Shown here in pieces: positions 63,495 through 64,000 of a stretch of 64,000 nt of DNA. Both the position numbers and the translations under genes were made by a program. The notes beneath the pieces were generated by a model. That model made no database searches. It was not told the DNA's origin and saw only the letters and a program-made list of their open reading frames with translations. Each line of letters starts with the position of its first letter. Position 1 is the stretch's first letter. Source of the stretch: Clarkia xantiana subsp. parviflora (lineage: Eukaryota > Streptophyta > Magnoliopsida > Myrtales > Onagraceae); NCBI GenBank assembly GCA_036873135.1, contig JAPTYO010000002.1, positions 2,872,952-2,936,951 of the forward strand. The letters run 5' to 3'.

Positions 63495-64000
63495 CTAATA
63501 AACTGTCTGATGTTTGACCCATGTTGAAATATGGTGTCCGTTGTAGAAATTGACTATCCCAAGTTTGGTGTTTGTTAAAATTTGGTGTCTACGTCTATCT
63601 TGGGTTAAGTCGAACTAACGTGTATCACGTGACCGTCATGTGAGTTCGATAAAATGGATATTCCATAAATGTCCCTCCATAAAAAAATTGACCTTCAATT
63701 ACCTAGTGAATTGACGAAACTACCCCTCCTAGCTAAATCAACAACTATAGGATTTTTGGGTGGTGGTCGGCCGGAGTAGGGTGTTTGACGGTCAGAGTTG
63801 GGTGGTGGCCGCCGGATTTGGGCGTGGCCGGCCGGAGTTGGGTGGTGGCTGCCAATTTGGGCGGTGGCCGCCGAAGTTGGGTGGTGGCCTGCCGGAGTTG
63901 GGTGGTGGTCGTTTTGAGTCTAGGGTAATTTTGTCAATTCATATTTAGTAGAAATGGCAATTCCGACTTTACTTTTCGCAAAATTCTATCAAAATTAACA
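63495..64000. mobile_element. Left part of a Mutator-like element cut by the window end
   Basis: TAATAAACTGTCTGATGTTTGACCC, TTGGTGTTTGTTAAAATTTGGTGTC and ATCACGTGACC follow the same order as the element at 43930-44445. The centre is a GC-rich tandem array. The right end lies outside the window. Confidence 0.4.
63755..63910 (+). repeat. GC-rich tandem repeat, GGAGTTGGGTGGTGGCC-like
   Basis: About five or six imperfect units of 24-33 bp built on GGGTGGTGGCCGCCGGAGTT. The Gly/Arg-rich frame through it (63760-63948) is repeat translation. Confidence 0.75.

Overview
This is a stretch of nuclear DNA from a flowering plant, almost certainly a eudicot. Genes are split by GT-AG introns, the background is AT-rich, all five protein families have recognisable angiosperm relatives, and the space between genes is packed with plant-type transposons. 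I cannot name the species.

Layout. (1) 521-20,900, minus strand: one complete 31-coding-exon gene for a giant BEACH-WD40 protein (BCHC class, 2,946 aa by my splicing), with a TRIM retroelement in one intron. (2) 22,015-34,689, minus strand: two related CYP76-type cytochrome P450 genes. The copy at 32,894-34,689 is intact (498 aa). The copy at 22,015-28,498 has a frameshift in exon 1 and a complete 4.07-kb CACTA transposon in its only intron. (3) 38,838-43,337, plus strand: a tandem pair of intact two-exon hydroxypyruvate/glyoxylate reductase genes (HPR3-like, 327 aa each). A broken exon-2-only copy lies about 13.6 kb further on, at 56,912-57,408. (4) 54,198-56,054, plus strand: an intronless E-class PPR protein gene. 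(5) 57,806-62,277, minus strand: a complete nine-exon GAUT1-like galacturonosyltransferase gene (681 aa).

Between and inside these genes I could delimit many mobile elements by terminal repeats plus target-site duplications. There are six short hAT-type elements with TAGGG ends and exact 8-bp duplications, plus one more nested copy with a single mismatch. There are Mutator-type hairpins with 9-10-bp duplications, a solo LTR with a 5-bp duplication, a TRIM, a tRNA-derived SINE and the 3' end of a Ty1/copia element. The densest part, 49,958-54,066, is a stack of insertions inside insertions that ends about 130 bp before the PPR start codon.

The genes do not form one pathway. BEACH protein: membrane traffic. 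P450s: specialised metabolism in the ER. HPR3-like: 2-keto-acid reduction in the cytosol. PPR: organellar RNA. GAUT1: pectin synthesis in the Golgi. I see no previously undescribed biological system. The most informative signals are the CACTA-split P450, a hairpin MITE inserted next to the TATA box of the intact P450, uneven divergence between the P450 copies that suggests gene conversion, and the nested transposon stack. Exon borders are my own reading of splice sites and frame; no alignment or transcript data were available.
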